In this document: positions 36,131 to 42,138 of the stretch, piece by piece
How the letters are laid out: each line of letters starts with the position of its first letter
How positions within the stretch are numbered: the stretch's first letter is position 1
Assembly (NCBI GenBank): GCA_019639175.1
Contig: JAHBSK010000008.1
Location: forward strand, 1-64,000
Length of the DNA: 64,000 nucleotides
Origin: Acidobacteriota bacterium
GTDB taxonomy: Bacteria; Acidobacteriota; Blastocatellia; Pyrinomonadales; Pyrinomonadaceae
Direction of reading: 5' to 3'
Made by a program: the position numbers and the translations under genes
Notes under the pieces: generated by a model
The model's input: the letters and a program-made list of their open reading frames with translations, nothing else
Databases searched by the model: none
What the model was told of the DNA's origin: nothing

Positions 36131-36218
36131 GCATCGGACACCTATCGGCAAAGGCAGGCAGTCTGCAAAACTGTCGCTCATGTGAGCTGTAAAGGTTCGA
36201 ATTCTTTCCGATGCGCCA
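36131..36218 (+). tRNA. Class II tRNA with Cys anticodon (GCA) on a Tyr-type body
   Basis: Acceptor GCATCGG pairs with CCGATGC. The anticodon stem GCAGT/ACTGT encloses CTGCAAA, giving GCA. A long variable arm (CGCTCATGTGAGC) follows; discriminator G73 and CCA end it. The acceptor, anticodon stem and much of the D arm match the array's tRNA-Tyr, with GTA changed to GCA and A73 changed to G73. Normal tRNA-Cys is class I with U73, and one such copy exists at 37081. Charging could be by SerRS (long arm, G73), TyrRS or CysRS; the sequence cannot decide. Confidence 0.85.
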
Positions 36219-36224
36219 TTTTAC

Positions 36225-36300
36225 GGGGATGAATGCAAAGCGTCGAGCGATCAGTTTTTCAAGCTGAATGTAGCGGGTTCGAGTCCCGCCTTCCCTGCCA
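36225..36300 (+). tRNA. tRNA-Glu(TTC)
   Basis: The anticodon loop is TTTTCAA in stem TCAGT/GCTGA. The acceptor GGGGATG/CTTCCCT begins with a G-T wobble and has one T-T mismatch. It ends G73-CCA. Confidence 0.8.
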
Positions 36301-36304
36301 ATAT

Positions 36305-36379
36305 TTCGGGTTCGTCTAACCGGCAGGATAACTGGCTCTGAACCAGTAGATCGAGGTTCGAATCCTTGACCCGAAACCA
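36305..36379 (+). tRNA. tRNA-Gln(CTG)
   Basis: A perfect acceptor TTCGGGT/ACCCGAA, anticodon loop CTCTGAA in stem ACTGG/CCAGT, A73 and CCA are present. Confidence 0.9.
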
Positions 36380-36384
36380 TCGAA

Positions 36385-36511
36385 ATGCGGAATGTCGAAT
36401 GCGGATAGCGGAATATGAACTGAACACACTTGAACATTTGATTTTCCTTTTTCCCTTTGACATGAGACGACTGCCGCGAATTCCGCATTTCACGTTCCGC
36501 ATTCCGCATTC
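36385..36511. repeat. Fold-back repeat of GCGGAAT words
   Basis: The left arm repeats GCGGAAT/GAATGCGG words (36385-36415); the right arm (36478-36511) is its inverse (ATTCCGC words). The whole can fold on itself. Related arms recur at 37665-37750 and 39153-39215. These interrupt the array between tRNA genes. Confidence 0.8.
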
Positions 36512-36515
36512 GTAT

Positions 36516-36592
36516 CAGAGCGTTCCGCAGAGGCTATACGGACTTGTTTTGGAAACAAGTGTTCGCAGGTTCAAATCCTGCCGCTCTGACCA
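36516..36592 (+). tRNA. tRNA-Pro(TGG)
   Basis: Acceptor CAGAGCG/CGCTCTG is perfect and the anticodon loop is TTTGGAA in stem CTTGT/ACAAG. It ends A73-CCA. Two small hairpins follow before the next tRNA. Confidence 0.88.
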
Positions 36593-36659
36593 AAGTGTTG
36601 AGTTCCTGCTTTAGCAGGCTGGAAAAACAAACCGCCTAAAGGCGGGACTCAAAACATTC

Positions 36660-36738
36660 GCCGGTGTAGCTCAATGGAACAAAGAGCATCGGTCTTCTAA
36701 ACCGAAGGTTCCGGGTTCGAGTCCCGGCATCGGCCCCA
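36660..36738 (+). tRNA. tRNA-Arg(TCT), with C73
   Basis: Acceptor GCCGGTG/CATCGGC, anticodon loop CTTCTAA in stem TCGGT/ACCGA, and CCA are clear. The discriminator is C, whereas A73 or G73 is usual for tRNA-Arg; C73 is otherwise a His feature. Confidence 0.85.
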
Positions 36739-36746
36739 CTATTTAC

Positions 36747-36822
36747 GCCGGGATAGCTCAACTGGCATTAGAGCATCTGTCTTGTAAACAGGAGGTTCTG
36801 AGTTCAAATCTCAGTCCCGGCA
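36747..36822 (+). tRNA. tRNA-Thr(TGT)
   Basis: Perfect acceptor GCCGGGA/TCCCGGC, anticodon loop CTTGTAA, A73. CCA is not encoded. Confidence 0.9.
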
Positions 36823-36830
36823 ATTTTCAC

Positions 36831-36907
36831 GCACGCGTGGCCAAAGCGGCAAAGGCGCCGGTCTTAGAAACCGGATATTGAAGGTTCGAATCCTTCCGCG
36901 TGTACCA
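36831..36907 (+). tRNA. tRNA-Leu(TAG) lacking the long variable arm
   Basis: Acceptor GCACGCG/CGCGTGT, anticodon loop CTTAGAA in stem CCGGT/ACCGG, A73 and CCA are present. The D arm (TGGCC...GGC) looks like a Leu tRNA, but the variable region is only 5 nt (ATATT). Bacterial tRNA-Leu is normally class II. Confidence 0.85.
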
Positions 36908-36908
36908 G

Positions 36909-37078
36909 GTTGGAGTCTGGAGTCAAAAAGTCTGGAGTCTTTGATCTTTGATCTTTGGGCTTGGGTCTTGGGTCTTGGGTCTTTGATGATAGGTTTGAAG
37001 ACTCGCGTTCGCAGCATTTCAGGCTCCTGACTCCAGACTCCAGACTTCTGACTCCTGACTCCTGACTCCTGACTGTTC
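36909..37078. repeat. Fold-back repeat of GACTCC/GGAGTC and CTTGGGT words
   Basis: The left part has GGAGTCTGGAGTC and a tract of repeated TTGGGTC words; the right part has repeated GACTCCA and GACTCCT heptamers. The two ends are inversely complementary. It separates tRNA-Leu and tRNA-Cys. A similar word set (CCAAGACCAAAGG) occurs inside rtcB. Confidence 0.8.
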
Positions 37079-37080
37079 CC

Positions 37081-37157
37081 GCGGGCATAGCCAAGCGGCC
37101 AAAGGCGGCGGTTTGCAAAACCGTTAATCATCGGTTCAAATCCGATTGCCCGCTCCA
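37081..37157 (+). tRNA. tRNA-Cys(GCA), canonical
   Basis: Perfect acceptor GCGGGCA/TGCCCGC, anticodon loop TTGCAAA, U73 and CCA. The body is class I as expected for Cys, in contrast to the class II GCA tRNA at 36131. Confidence 0.92.
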
Positions 37158-37163
37158 ATTTTT

Positions 37164-37239
37164 ATGTCAGTAGCTCAATCGGCAGAGCGTCGGTCTCCAA
37201 AACCGAAAGTTGCAGGTTCGATCCCTGCCTGACATGCCA
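37164..37239 (+). tRNA. tRNA-Trp(CCA)
   Basis: Perfect acceptor ATGTCAG/CTGACAT, anticodon loop CTCCAAA in stem TCGGT/ACCGA, G73 and CCA. Confidence 0.92.
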
Positions 37240-37245
37240 TATTTA

Positions 37246-37313
37246 TCAGGGCAAATGCCGAAATGACGCCTTTTAACTGAGAATTACGCCGTCACTTCGC
37301 CTCCTGTTGCCTC
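37246..37313 (+). pseudogene. Possible decayed tRNA
   Basis: A stretch starting GGGCAA and ending TTGCCT can pair at its ends. It contains a CTTTTAA-like loop and a TTCGCC segment near the expected T-loop. Arms are not properly paired, so any tRNA function is doubtful. Confidence 0.3.
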
Positions 37314-37320
37314 AAATTTA

Positions 37321-37394
37321 TGCGGTGTAGTTTAACGGTAGAACCAAGGTCTCATAAGCCTCGTGCGAAGGTTCGACTCCTTCCGCCGCTCCCA
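37321..37394 (+). tRNA. tRNA-Met(CAT)-like, degenerate
   Basis: The anticodon loop is CTCATAA (CAT). T-stem GAAGG/CCTTC is intact, but the acceptor (TGCGGTG/CGCCGCT) has a 1:72 T-T mismatch and the anticodon stem has an A-C mismatch. The discriminator is C and CCA follows. It may be a copy of the tRNA at 39077 in decay. CAT could also be an Ile2 or initiator tRNA. Confidence 0.6.
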
Positions 37395-37402
37395 TTGTTT
37401 CT

Positions 37403-37478
37403 GGGCAAAACTCAAAAGCTGATCGCTCGGTAGAACACCGGACTCTTAATCCGTGGGTCACCGGCTAGATCTGCCCCT
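37403..37478 (+). pseudogene. Decayed tRNA-Lys(CTT)-like sequence
   Basis: The ends GGGCAAA/TCTGCCC pair with one mismatch. The anticodon stem-loop CGGA-CTCTTAA-TCCG gives CTT (Lys). The T arm lacks the TTC loop and the D arm cannot form properly. It is probably a pseudo-tRNA. A CCCTTGA/TCAAGGG hairpin follows directly. Confidence 0.5.
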
Positions 37479-37583
37479 TGAAGGACGCAACTCAAGGGAA
37501 AATAGCACTTCAACCTGTTGAGGCCCTGTCATATGGGAGTTCGCTCTCTCATGTCTCCGGTCTTATGTCTCTCGACTTCTTAT

Positions 37584-37661
37584 GTGGTTCGTAGCTCAAT
37601 CAGGCAGAGCACCTCGCTGTGAACGAGGCCGTTGTCGGTTCAAATCCGATCGATCCACCCA
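37584..37661 (+). tRNA. tRNA-His(GTG)
   Basis: The anticodon loop is CTGTGAA in stem CCTCG/CGAGG. An extra G at -1 faces C73, the His identity pair, and CCA follows. The acceptor (TGGTTCG/CGATCCA) has one T-T mismatch. Confidence 0.9.
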
Positions 37662-37664
37662 GTT

Positions 37665-37750
37665 GAATGCGGAATGCGGATTTCGGAATGTGGAATTAGG
37701 CTCTTAGCAAATGGAATTCCGCATTCCACGTTCCGCACTCCGCATTTTCT
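37665..37750. repeat. Fold-back repeat of GCGGAAT words, second copy
   Basis: Left arm words GAATGCGGAATGCGG and right arm words ATTCCGCATTCC are inverse complements. It is the same family as 36385-36511. Confidence 0.8.
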
Positions 37751-37752
37751 CA

Positions 37753-37828
37753 GGGGCCGTGGCAGAAAGGCGTATGCACTTCACTGTCTATGAAGACGAT
37801 GACGGTTCGAGTCCGTTCGGTCCCGCCA
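37753..37828 (+). tRNA. tRNA-Asp(GTC)
   Basis: Acceptor GGGGCCG/CGGTCCC has one G-T wobble. The anticodon loop is CTGTCTA in stem CTTCA/TGAAG. G73 and CCA are present. Confidence 0.9.
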
Positions 37829-37863
37829 AAGGAACGCCGGCATCCCTGCCGGCAAAACTTTAC

Positions 37864-37938
37864 GGACGTTTAGCTGAGACAGATCAGCGTCGGTTTGAAG
37901 AACCGAAGAGCCTGGTGCGATACCAGGAGCGTCCACCA
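37864..37938 (+). tRNA. tRNA-Phe(GAA)
   Basis: Acceptor GGACGTT/AGCGTCC and anticodon loop TTGAAGA in stem TCGGT/ACCGA are clear. The T-loop is TGCGATA, departing from the usual TTC. A73 and CCA are present. Confidence 0.87.
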
Positions 37939-38297
37939 TATTCAGGGAAACAGAAGACTTTAGCCTTCTCCCACGGCGCAACCGGCCGGTTCACCCTCGG
38001 AGCCGGCCGGATAGGAAACTCAACTAAAAGGCAGAAACACGACCGGTAGGGAATGTGTCTAACTGCCTATCTGTAAAGATATTCGCCACCCGCTTATGCG
38101 GGCGGTTCCGACCTTACCACAACGAACGCGGCGGTGTTGTTCGGCGAGGACAAAGGAATGCGTTTAATTCCTTTCTTGTTTGCAATAAACACGATCGTCC
38201 TTTGTCTGAAGATGCCGAACGGCACGCCACGTTCGCCTACCAGAAATGCAGGTCAAATAGAGGCAATAATTGAATATTTTACAAGGAGATAAAGATC
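37939..38297. other. Array spacer with hairpins, no intact tRNA
   Basis: About 360 bases hold several inverted repeats (for example CCGGCCGG arms near 37980-38010 and CCGC/GCGG near 38090-38105), possibly remnants of decayed tRNA genes. No cloverleaf could be closed. The DIP1984 gene's AAGGAGAT ribosome binding site lies at the end. Confidence 0.45.
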
Positions 38298-38756
38298 ATG
38301 AAACTAGCCGAAGCCCTTATTTTGCGAGCAGATACGAAAAAGAAATTCGACCAACTGCGTCAGCGTTTGACAGCGAACGTAAAGGTGCAGGAGGGCGACA
38401 CGCCGGTTGAAGAACCAGAGCTTTTGCTTAAAGAGCTTGAGCAGACGGCAGCCGAGTTCGAGAAGCTTGTCAAAGCGATAAACAAGACAAATTCACTGAC
38501 CGAATTTGCAAAAGGGCGGACGCTGACCGATGCGCTGGCCGAACGCGACACGCTCGCACTTCGCGGCAACGCGCTGCGGGCAGTGGCAAATGAGGCAGCT
38601 GAAAAAGACACTCGCTGGGGCCGGCAGGAAATAAAATTTGTACTCACGGTTGACGGAGCAAAATTTCAGAAACTCGCTGATGACATCGCAAAACTCCATC
38701 GCAACCACGACACAAAAATTCAGGAGATAAACTGGAAAACCGATCTCATCGACTGA
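38298..38756 (+). CDS. DIP1984 family protein inside the tRNA array
   Basis: The protein has 152 residues, nearly all helical: MKLAEALILRADTKKKFDQLRQRL, then coiled-coil-like stretches and a C-terminal DTKIQEINWKTDLID. This is the DIP1984 (septicolysin-like) family, found in diverse bacteria and of unknown biochemical role. A good ribosome binding site (AAGGAGAT) precedes it. It is embedded in the tRNA array, 1.2 kb before rtcB and on the same strand, so a shared transcript is likely. A link to tRNA or RNA repair is suggested only by context. Confidence 0.8.
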   Translation: MKLAEALILRADTKKKFDQLRQRLTANVKVQEGDTPVEEPELLLKELEQTAAEFEKLVKAINKTNSLTEFAKGRTLTDALAERDTLALRGNALRAVANEAAEKDTRWGRQEIKFVLTVDGAKFQKLADDIAKLHRNHDTKIQEINWKTDLID

Positions 38757-38990
38757 CAGGTCGATGTTGGTAACCGAGATCGACAAAGGTGTATGTGAAA
38801 GCCGCCGACTGGCTTAAAGTTGGACATAAACGTCTGAAAAACGTTGATCTGGTCATTGGACGAGGCCGGTATTCACAATTTACGTCCGGCATTGTCACAA
38901 GAGCAATGTGTACAGCGCAATGTAAACACCATCACATAAATTTGTCGCTCGGTGAGGGAGGGCAAGGGGAAAGATCGGTTTTCAAACAAA
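38757..38990. other. Array spacer with a tRNA-like anticodon hairpin
   Basis: The hairpin AACGT-CTGAAAA-ACGTT (about 38825-38845) would be a perfect Phe anticodon arm. D and T arms cannot be completed around it, so it may be a decayed tRNA-Phe or chance. No gene is supported here. Confidence 0.35.
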
Positions 38991-39068
38991 CCGCCGGTGG
39001 CCAAGCCGGTTAAGGCACCTGCCTTTTAAGCAGGGGATGCGTGAGTTCGAATCTCACCCGGCGGACCA
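38991..39068 (+). tRNA. tRNA-Lys(TTT) on an atypical body
   Basis: Perfect acceptor CCGCCGG/CCGGCGG, anticodon loop CTTTTAA in stem CCTGC/GCAGG, A73 and CCA. The D arm (TGGCCAAGCCGGTTAAGGCA) resembles Leu/Ser tRNAs and pair 1:72 is C-G, unlike usual tRNA-Lys. Confidence 0.85.
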
Positions 39069-39076
39069 TTTTTTTT

Positions 39077-39151
39077 GGCGGCGTAGCTCAGTGGTAGAGC
39101 AAGGGTCTCATAAACCCTTGGCCGGAGGTTCAAATCCTTCCGCCGCAACCA
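39077..39151 (+). tRNA. tRNA-Met(CAT)
   Basis: The anticodon loop is CTCATAA in stem AGGGT/ACCCT. The acceptor GGCGGCG/CGCCGCA has a 1:72 G-A mismatch, which recalls initiators, but the anticodon stem lacks the three G-C pairs at the initiator position. A73 and CCA are present. Confidence 0.8.
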
Positions 39152-39152
39152 A

Positions 39153-39215
39153 CTTGAATGAGGAATGAGGAACGCGGATCGCGGAATTCCGGCAGCTAAA
39201 GGATCCGCGATCTAA
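39153..39215. repeat. Fold-back repeat with GAATGAG and GCGGATC words
   Basis: Short words (GAATGAGGAATGAGGAA) lead into an inverted repeat GCGGATC...GATCCGC. It separates tRNA-Met and tRNA-Asn and resembles the other array spacers. Confidence 0.7.
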
Positions 39216-39236
39216 AATCGCAACTCCGTAATTGTT

Positions 39237-39313
39237 TGACAGGTAACTCAGTTGGTCAGAGTGCCGTTCTGTTAAATCGGAAGCCGCGGGTTCGAGTCCC
39301 GCCCTGTCAGCCA
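39237..39313 (+). tRNA. tRNA-Asn(GTT)
   Basis: Perfect acceptor TGACAGG/CCTGTCA, anticodon loop CTGTTAA (one T-T mismatch in the stem), G73 and CCA. Confidence 0.9.
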
Positions 39314-39356
39314 GTTTATTTTGATCGTCGAATATCATGACGGTCATAAAAAGAAA

Positions 39357-39398
39357 AACCGAAATGACCCGGCCCGATACAGGCCCGATCATTTCGGT
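39357..39398 (-). terminator. Terminator for the small minus-strand gene
   Basis: CCGAAATGA pairs with TCATTTCGG (39359-39397), with an inner GGCCCG repeat. On the minus strand a T-run follows. It lies just after the stop of the 39431-39718 gene. Confidence 0.75.
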
Positions 39399-39430
39399 AA
39401 GTTTTATGTACTATTGCCGGTCTTACACGA

Positions 39431-39718
39431 TCAGCCGAACGGAGTCGGTGTCGGTTCTGGCTCCGGATCGTCCGGTGTCGGCTCTCCGGTCGGCATCGGA
39501 ACCGGCTCAGGAAAGTCCGGTGTCGGAGTTGGCGTCGGACAAGGATTTTCCGGATCTTCCGGTGACGGACACGGAGTTGGTGTCGGTGTCGGCGTTTCGA
39601 CGGCCTGTTTGTCAACACCATCCGATGCAGCCGCGTCATTCACGAACCATGTCCCTGCGGAAAGTCCGATAAATAACAGTGCAAACATCCCAAAATTGAT
39701 CAGTAGATTTCGCAACAT
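39431..39718 (-). CDS. Small exported Pro/Thr-rich protein
   Basis: The protein has 95 residues. An N-terminal hydrophobic helix (LLINFGMFALLFIGLSAG) is followed by a tail of TPTPTP and PEPEP repeats with two Cys. A GGGGGAAA ribosome binding site precedes the start. It is the only minus-strand gene within the tRNA array and has its own terminator. Similar PT-rich tails occur in other secreted proteins of this window (for example residues 50-70 of the 15062-17710 product). Function unknown. Confidence 0.7.
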   Translation of the reverse strand: MLRNLLINFGMFALLFIGLSAGTWFVNDAAASDGVDKQAVETPTPTPTPCPSPEDPENPCPTPTPTPDFPEPVPMPTGEPTPDDPEPEPTPTPFG

Positions 39719-39995
39719 CGTTTCCCCCTTTCTCGATAGTTATTAAACGTTATCGACCGGCTCGTTACGTATTTTTATGGTCATGGCATTTTGGCCGGTC
39801 TGTTCAAACCATTAATGGAGCAATATGCGTTCCAAAGAAAAGCATAGTAAAAATAAGGAGTTAAAAGTTATTAAACGCACTCAATTGCATTCGTTGCATT
39901 GATTTAATACAGAGTTGGGCGTTTTAAGACAATACGTTGAAGGCCGCGAAAAGCTCTGACAGCTAAACAATACATATATAATTAAGGAGAACTAT
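39719..39995. other. Divergent intergenic region before rtcB
   Basis: About 280 AT-rich bases, with no gene, lie between the small exported gene and rtcB. Both promoters are expected here. An AGGAG ribosome binding site precedes the rtcB start at 39996. Confidence 0.5.
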
Positions 39996-41201
39996 ATGCC
40001 ATACAACAAGCTGAATATCAGCGGAGCTAAATCGGATGTTCTGTCGTGGGTTAACCACGGTCTGGATCATCTTGAAGAAAGCATGCTCCGTAACGTTTCG
40101 CGTCTGCCGTGCCTTTACAAGCACGTTGCTCTTATGCCGGACGCTCATCTGGGCAAAGGTTCTATGGTCGGGTCGGTCATCGCAACCAAGGACGCTGTTA
40201 TTCCGGCAACCGTCGGCGTTGATATCGGCTGCGGGATGATGGCGGTGAAAACGCCATTTAAAAGCGGCATTCTCGACCGCAAGATGGCGGGGTTTCGCCA
40301 CGAGATCGAGCGTGCGATCCCGGTCGGCTTTAATGCCTACAAGGAATCGGTCGATGAGGCGTCGCGTTGGGACGGCTGGGAAACTTTCGACGACCTGCAC
40401 GACGGCGTTCAGGACCGCAAGCGCAAGGCGATGGTCCAGCTAGGAACGCTCGGCGGCGGGAACCACTTCATTGAGGTGTGTCTGGACACCGAAGACAACG
40501 TCTGGCTGATGCTGCATTCCGGTTCGCGAAACATCGGTAAAGAACTTGCCGAGCGCCACATCGCGACCGCCAAATCACTGCATCGCCTGAACGAACTTCC
40601 ATCGCCCGATCTGGCCTACTTTATTCACGGCACAGATGAATTCAAAGCCTACTGGCACGACCTGGAATGGGCGCAGAAATACGCAATGAAGAACCGCGAG
40701 ATCATGATGACGCGGCTGATCCGCTCGTTCAACCGAATGTTTGGCTCGGAACTGGATATTGGACCCAAGACCAAAGGCCAAAGACCAAAGGCCGATGTTG
40801 TTGTAAATTGCCATCACAACTACGTGGCAATAGAGGAACACTTCGGCGAGGATGTTTACGTTACCCGAAAAGGTGCGATCAACGCCGAAGAAGGACGCTA
40901 CGGAATTATCCCGGGTTCGATGGGAGCGAAATCTTTCATCATCAAGGGCCTCGGAAATCCGCAGTCGTTCAACTCTTGTTCGCACGGTGCCGGACGCAAG
41001 ATGTCGCGTACCAAAGCGAAAGCGAAATACACGATTGATGATCTTCAAAAGCAGACCGCCGGCGTCGAATGCCGTAAAGACAAAGGCGTCGTCGATGAAA
41101 TTCCCGGTGCCTACAAAGACATCGAGGAAGTCATGCGCGCCCAAAACGACCTCGTCGAAATAGTCGCCGAGCTAAAGCAGGTCATTTGTGTTAAGGGGTA
41201 G
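39996..41201 (+). CDS. rtcB: RNA-splicing ligase RtcB
   Basis: The protein has 401 residues, typical of bacterial RtcB. The enzyme joins RNA 2',3'-cyclic phosphate (or 3'-phosphate) ends to 5'-OH ends with GTP and Mn2+. Conserved blocks are MPDAHLGKG, GVDIGCGM (metal Cys and Asp), GGGNHFIE, HSGSRNIG, VNCHHNYV, YVTRKGAI, IPGSMGAKSFI and SCSHGAGRKMSR, where His330 is the expected guanylylated residue. All catalytic residues seem present. The stretch DIGPKTKGQRPKADV is encoded by repeated CCAAGACCAAAGG words like the array's intergenic repeats, which suggests that the repeat invaded the gene. It lies within the tRNA array, a natural place for an enzyme that mends cleaved tRNA anticodon loops. 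Confidence 0.95.
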   Translation: MPYNKLNISGAKSDVLSWVNHGLDHLEESMLRNVSRLPCLYKHVALMPDAHLGKGSMVGSVIATKDAVIPATVGVDIGCGMMAVKTPFKSGILDRKMAGFRHEIERAIPVGFNAYKESVDEASRWDGWETFDDLHDGVQDRKRKAMVQLGTLGGGNHFIEVCLDTEDNVWLMLHSGSRNIGKELAERHIATAKSLHRLNELPSPDLAYFIHGTDEFKAYWHDLEWAQKYAMKNREIMMTRLIRSFNRMFGSELDIGPKTKGQRPKADVVVNCHHNYVAIEEHFGEDVYVTRKGAINAEEGRYGIIPGSMGAKSFIIKGLGNPQSFNSCSHGAGRKMSRTKAKAKYTIDDLQKQTAGVECRKDKGVVDEIPGAYKDIEEVMRAQNDLVEIVAELKQVICVKG

Positions 41202-41249
41202 TAACTCGGCTCCTTCTTATAAGGAGCCGCAGTATTTACGAGGTTAAAC
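41202..41249 (+). promoter_or_regulatory. Hairpin between rtcB and the transferase-like gene
   Basis: GGCTCCTT pairs with AAGGAGCC (around 41209-41229). No T-run follows, so it is more likely an mRNA stability or processing element than a full terminator. GAGG before 41250 serves as ribosome binding site. Confidence 0.55.
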
Positions 41250-41909
41250 ATGCAAAACGAGAATTTCGTCTTTGGGAAAAATCGGGTACCAAGGATCGAT
41301 CCTAATAAATATGAGGATAAACTCGCTACGGGTCATCAAAGAGTCCTAAAGCATCTAGCGTTACAACGTAAAATTGGACGCCTAACCTGTCTGCCTTTAA
41401 GAATAAGACTGTCTGAATTCAGACTTTCGAAAAGTCAACGCCGTGTTCTTATGACGAATAGTGGCCTGCGTGTTTCGATAGGGCCTATGGAGGTTACAGA
41501 AGCTGAGGCCGATCTGTTTGCAAAACATTACACGCGGCTGTCATATAAACCATCCAGGATGGGTGATTGGCTGCCCTTCTCAAACGAATTTTCAGCAACC
41601 GAAATACATAAATTCCTTATATTTGACGATGATAAATTGATAGCCGCAAGTTACCTGGATATTCTCGTGCATTCGACCAATTCGATCTGCGGAATATTTG
41701 AACCCGGATTGGAAAAACGGAGCCTTGGGATCTTCACAATTCTGAAAGAGATCGAATATTCACTTGCTATCGGAAAAAAATTCTATTACATCGGTTACTC
41801 ATGCGAAGAAAAGTCCACGTTTGACTACAAAAAGAGATTCCATGGACTGGAAAGATATGACTGGAACGGCAACTGGGTACCGTATCCACGATTGTTAGGA
41901 GACCTATAG
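41250..41909 (+). CDS. ATE/Bpt-like GNAT protein (aminoacyl-tRNA-protein transferase family, N-terminal domain missing)
   Basis: The protein has 219 residues. Its middle and C-terminus follow the arginyl/leucyl-tRNA-protein transferase C-terminal fold: KSQRRVLMTN, AKHYTRLSY, KFLIFDDDKLIAASYLDIL, CGIFEPGLEKRSLGIFTI, KKFYYIGYSCEE and KKRFHGLERYDWNGNW. These correspond to the family's SQRRVLRRN, DP...SLG, YLGY and YK..F.P.E blocks. The N-terminal Cys-rich domain of true ATE is absent. Such enzymes transfer an amino acid from a charged tRNA to a protein or peptide. It starts 48 bp after rtcB and just before tRNA-Gly, so a role with the array's unusual tRNAs is a reasonable inference. Substrate unknown. 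Confidence 0.65.
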   Translation: MQNENFVFGKNRVPRIDPNKYEDKLATGHQRVLKHLALQRKIGRLTCLPLRIRLSEFRLSKSQRRVLMTNSGLRVSIGPMEVTEAEADLFAKHYTRLSYKPSRMGDWLPFSNEFSATEIHKFLIFDDDKLIAASYLDILVHSTNSICGIFEPGLEKRSLGIFTILKEIEYSLAIGKKFYYIGYSCEEKSTFDYKKRFHGLERYDWNGNWVPYPRLLGDL

Positions 41910-41953
41910 ATCTAACAAGAGCACTGATAACACGCACCTGTGACAGATTTTCA

Positions 41954-42030
41954 GCACCGTTCGTTCAGTCGGCCAAGGACCTCTGGCTTCCAACCAGAAG
42001 ACGCCGGTTCGAGTCCGACACGGTGCTCCA
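41954..42030 (+). tRNA. tRNA-Gly(TCC)
   Basis: Acceptor GCACCGT/ACGGTGC, anticodon loop CTTCCAA in stem TCTGG/CCAGA, U73 and CCA are present. The T-stem has one C-A mismatch. It is the last intact tRNA of the array. Confidence 0.88.
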
Positions 42031-42138
42031 AAATTGACAATTCCTTCTGCTCGGACTGATCCTTACACGCGGGGTTTCGATGGGACGACACCAAGAACCT
42101 CGCTGAATGTTTTGAATCGCAAAGCGGCATCTCGGCAG
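42031..42138 (+). pseudogene. Possible decayed tRNA-Val(TAC) and array tail
   Basis: A stretch to about 42091 contains CTTACAC (a Val-type loop), then GGGGTTTCGATGGGAC and ACACCA in the order expected for anticodon, T-loop and 3' end. The stems do not pair. Val is the only amino acid missing from the array, so a decayed tRNA-Val is plausible but weakly supported. Another CTCCACCA end lies at about 42158-42165, inside the 3' end of the next minus-strand gene. Confidence 0.3.

Noticed and set aside
36909..37078. CRISPR array in the tRNA spacers
   Set aside because: The repeats are 7-base words without spacers and fold back on themselves; no cas genes are in the window.
38789..39013. Plus-strand ORF of 74 codons between the DIP1984 gene and tRNA-Lys
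   Set aside because: It runs into the tRNA-Lys gene, has no ribosome site and no conserved sequence.
40765..40800. Frameshift or broken rtcB at the repeat-word segment
   Set aside because: The segment stays in frame, and conserved blocks on both sides (FGSELDIG and VNCHHNYV) continue in the same frame.
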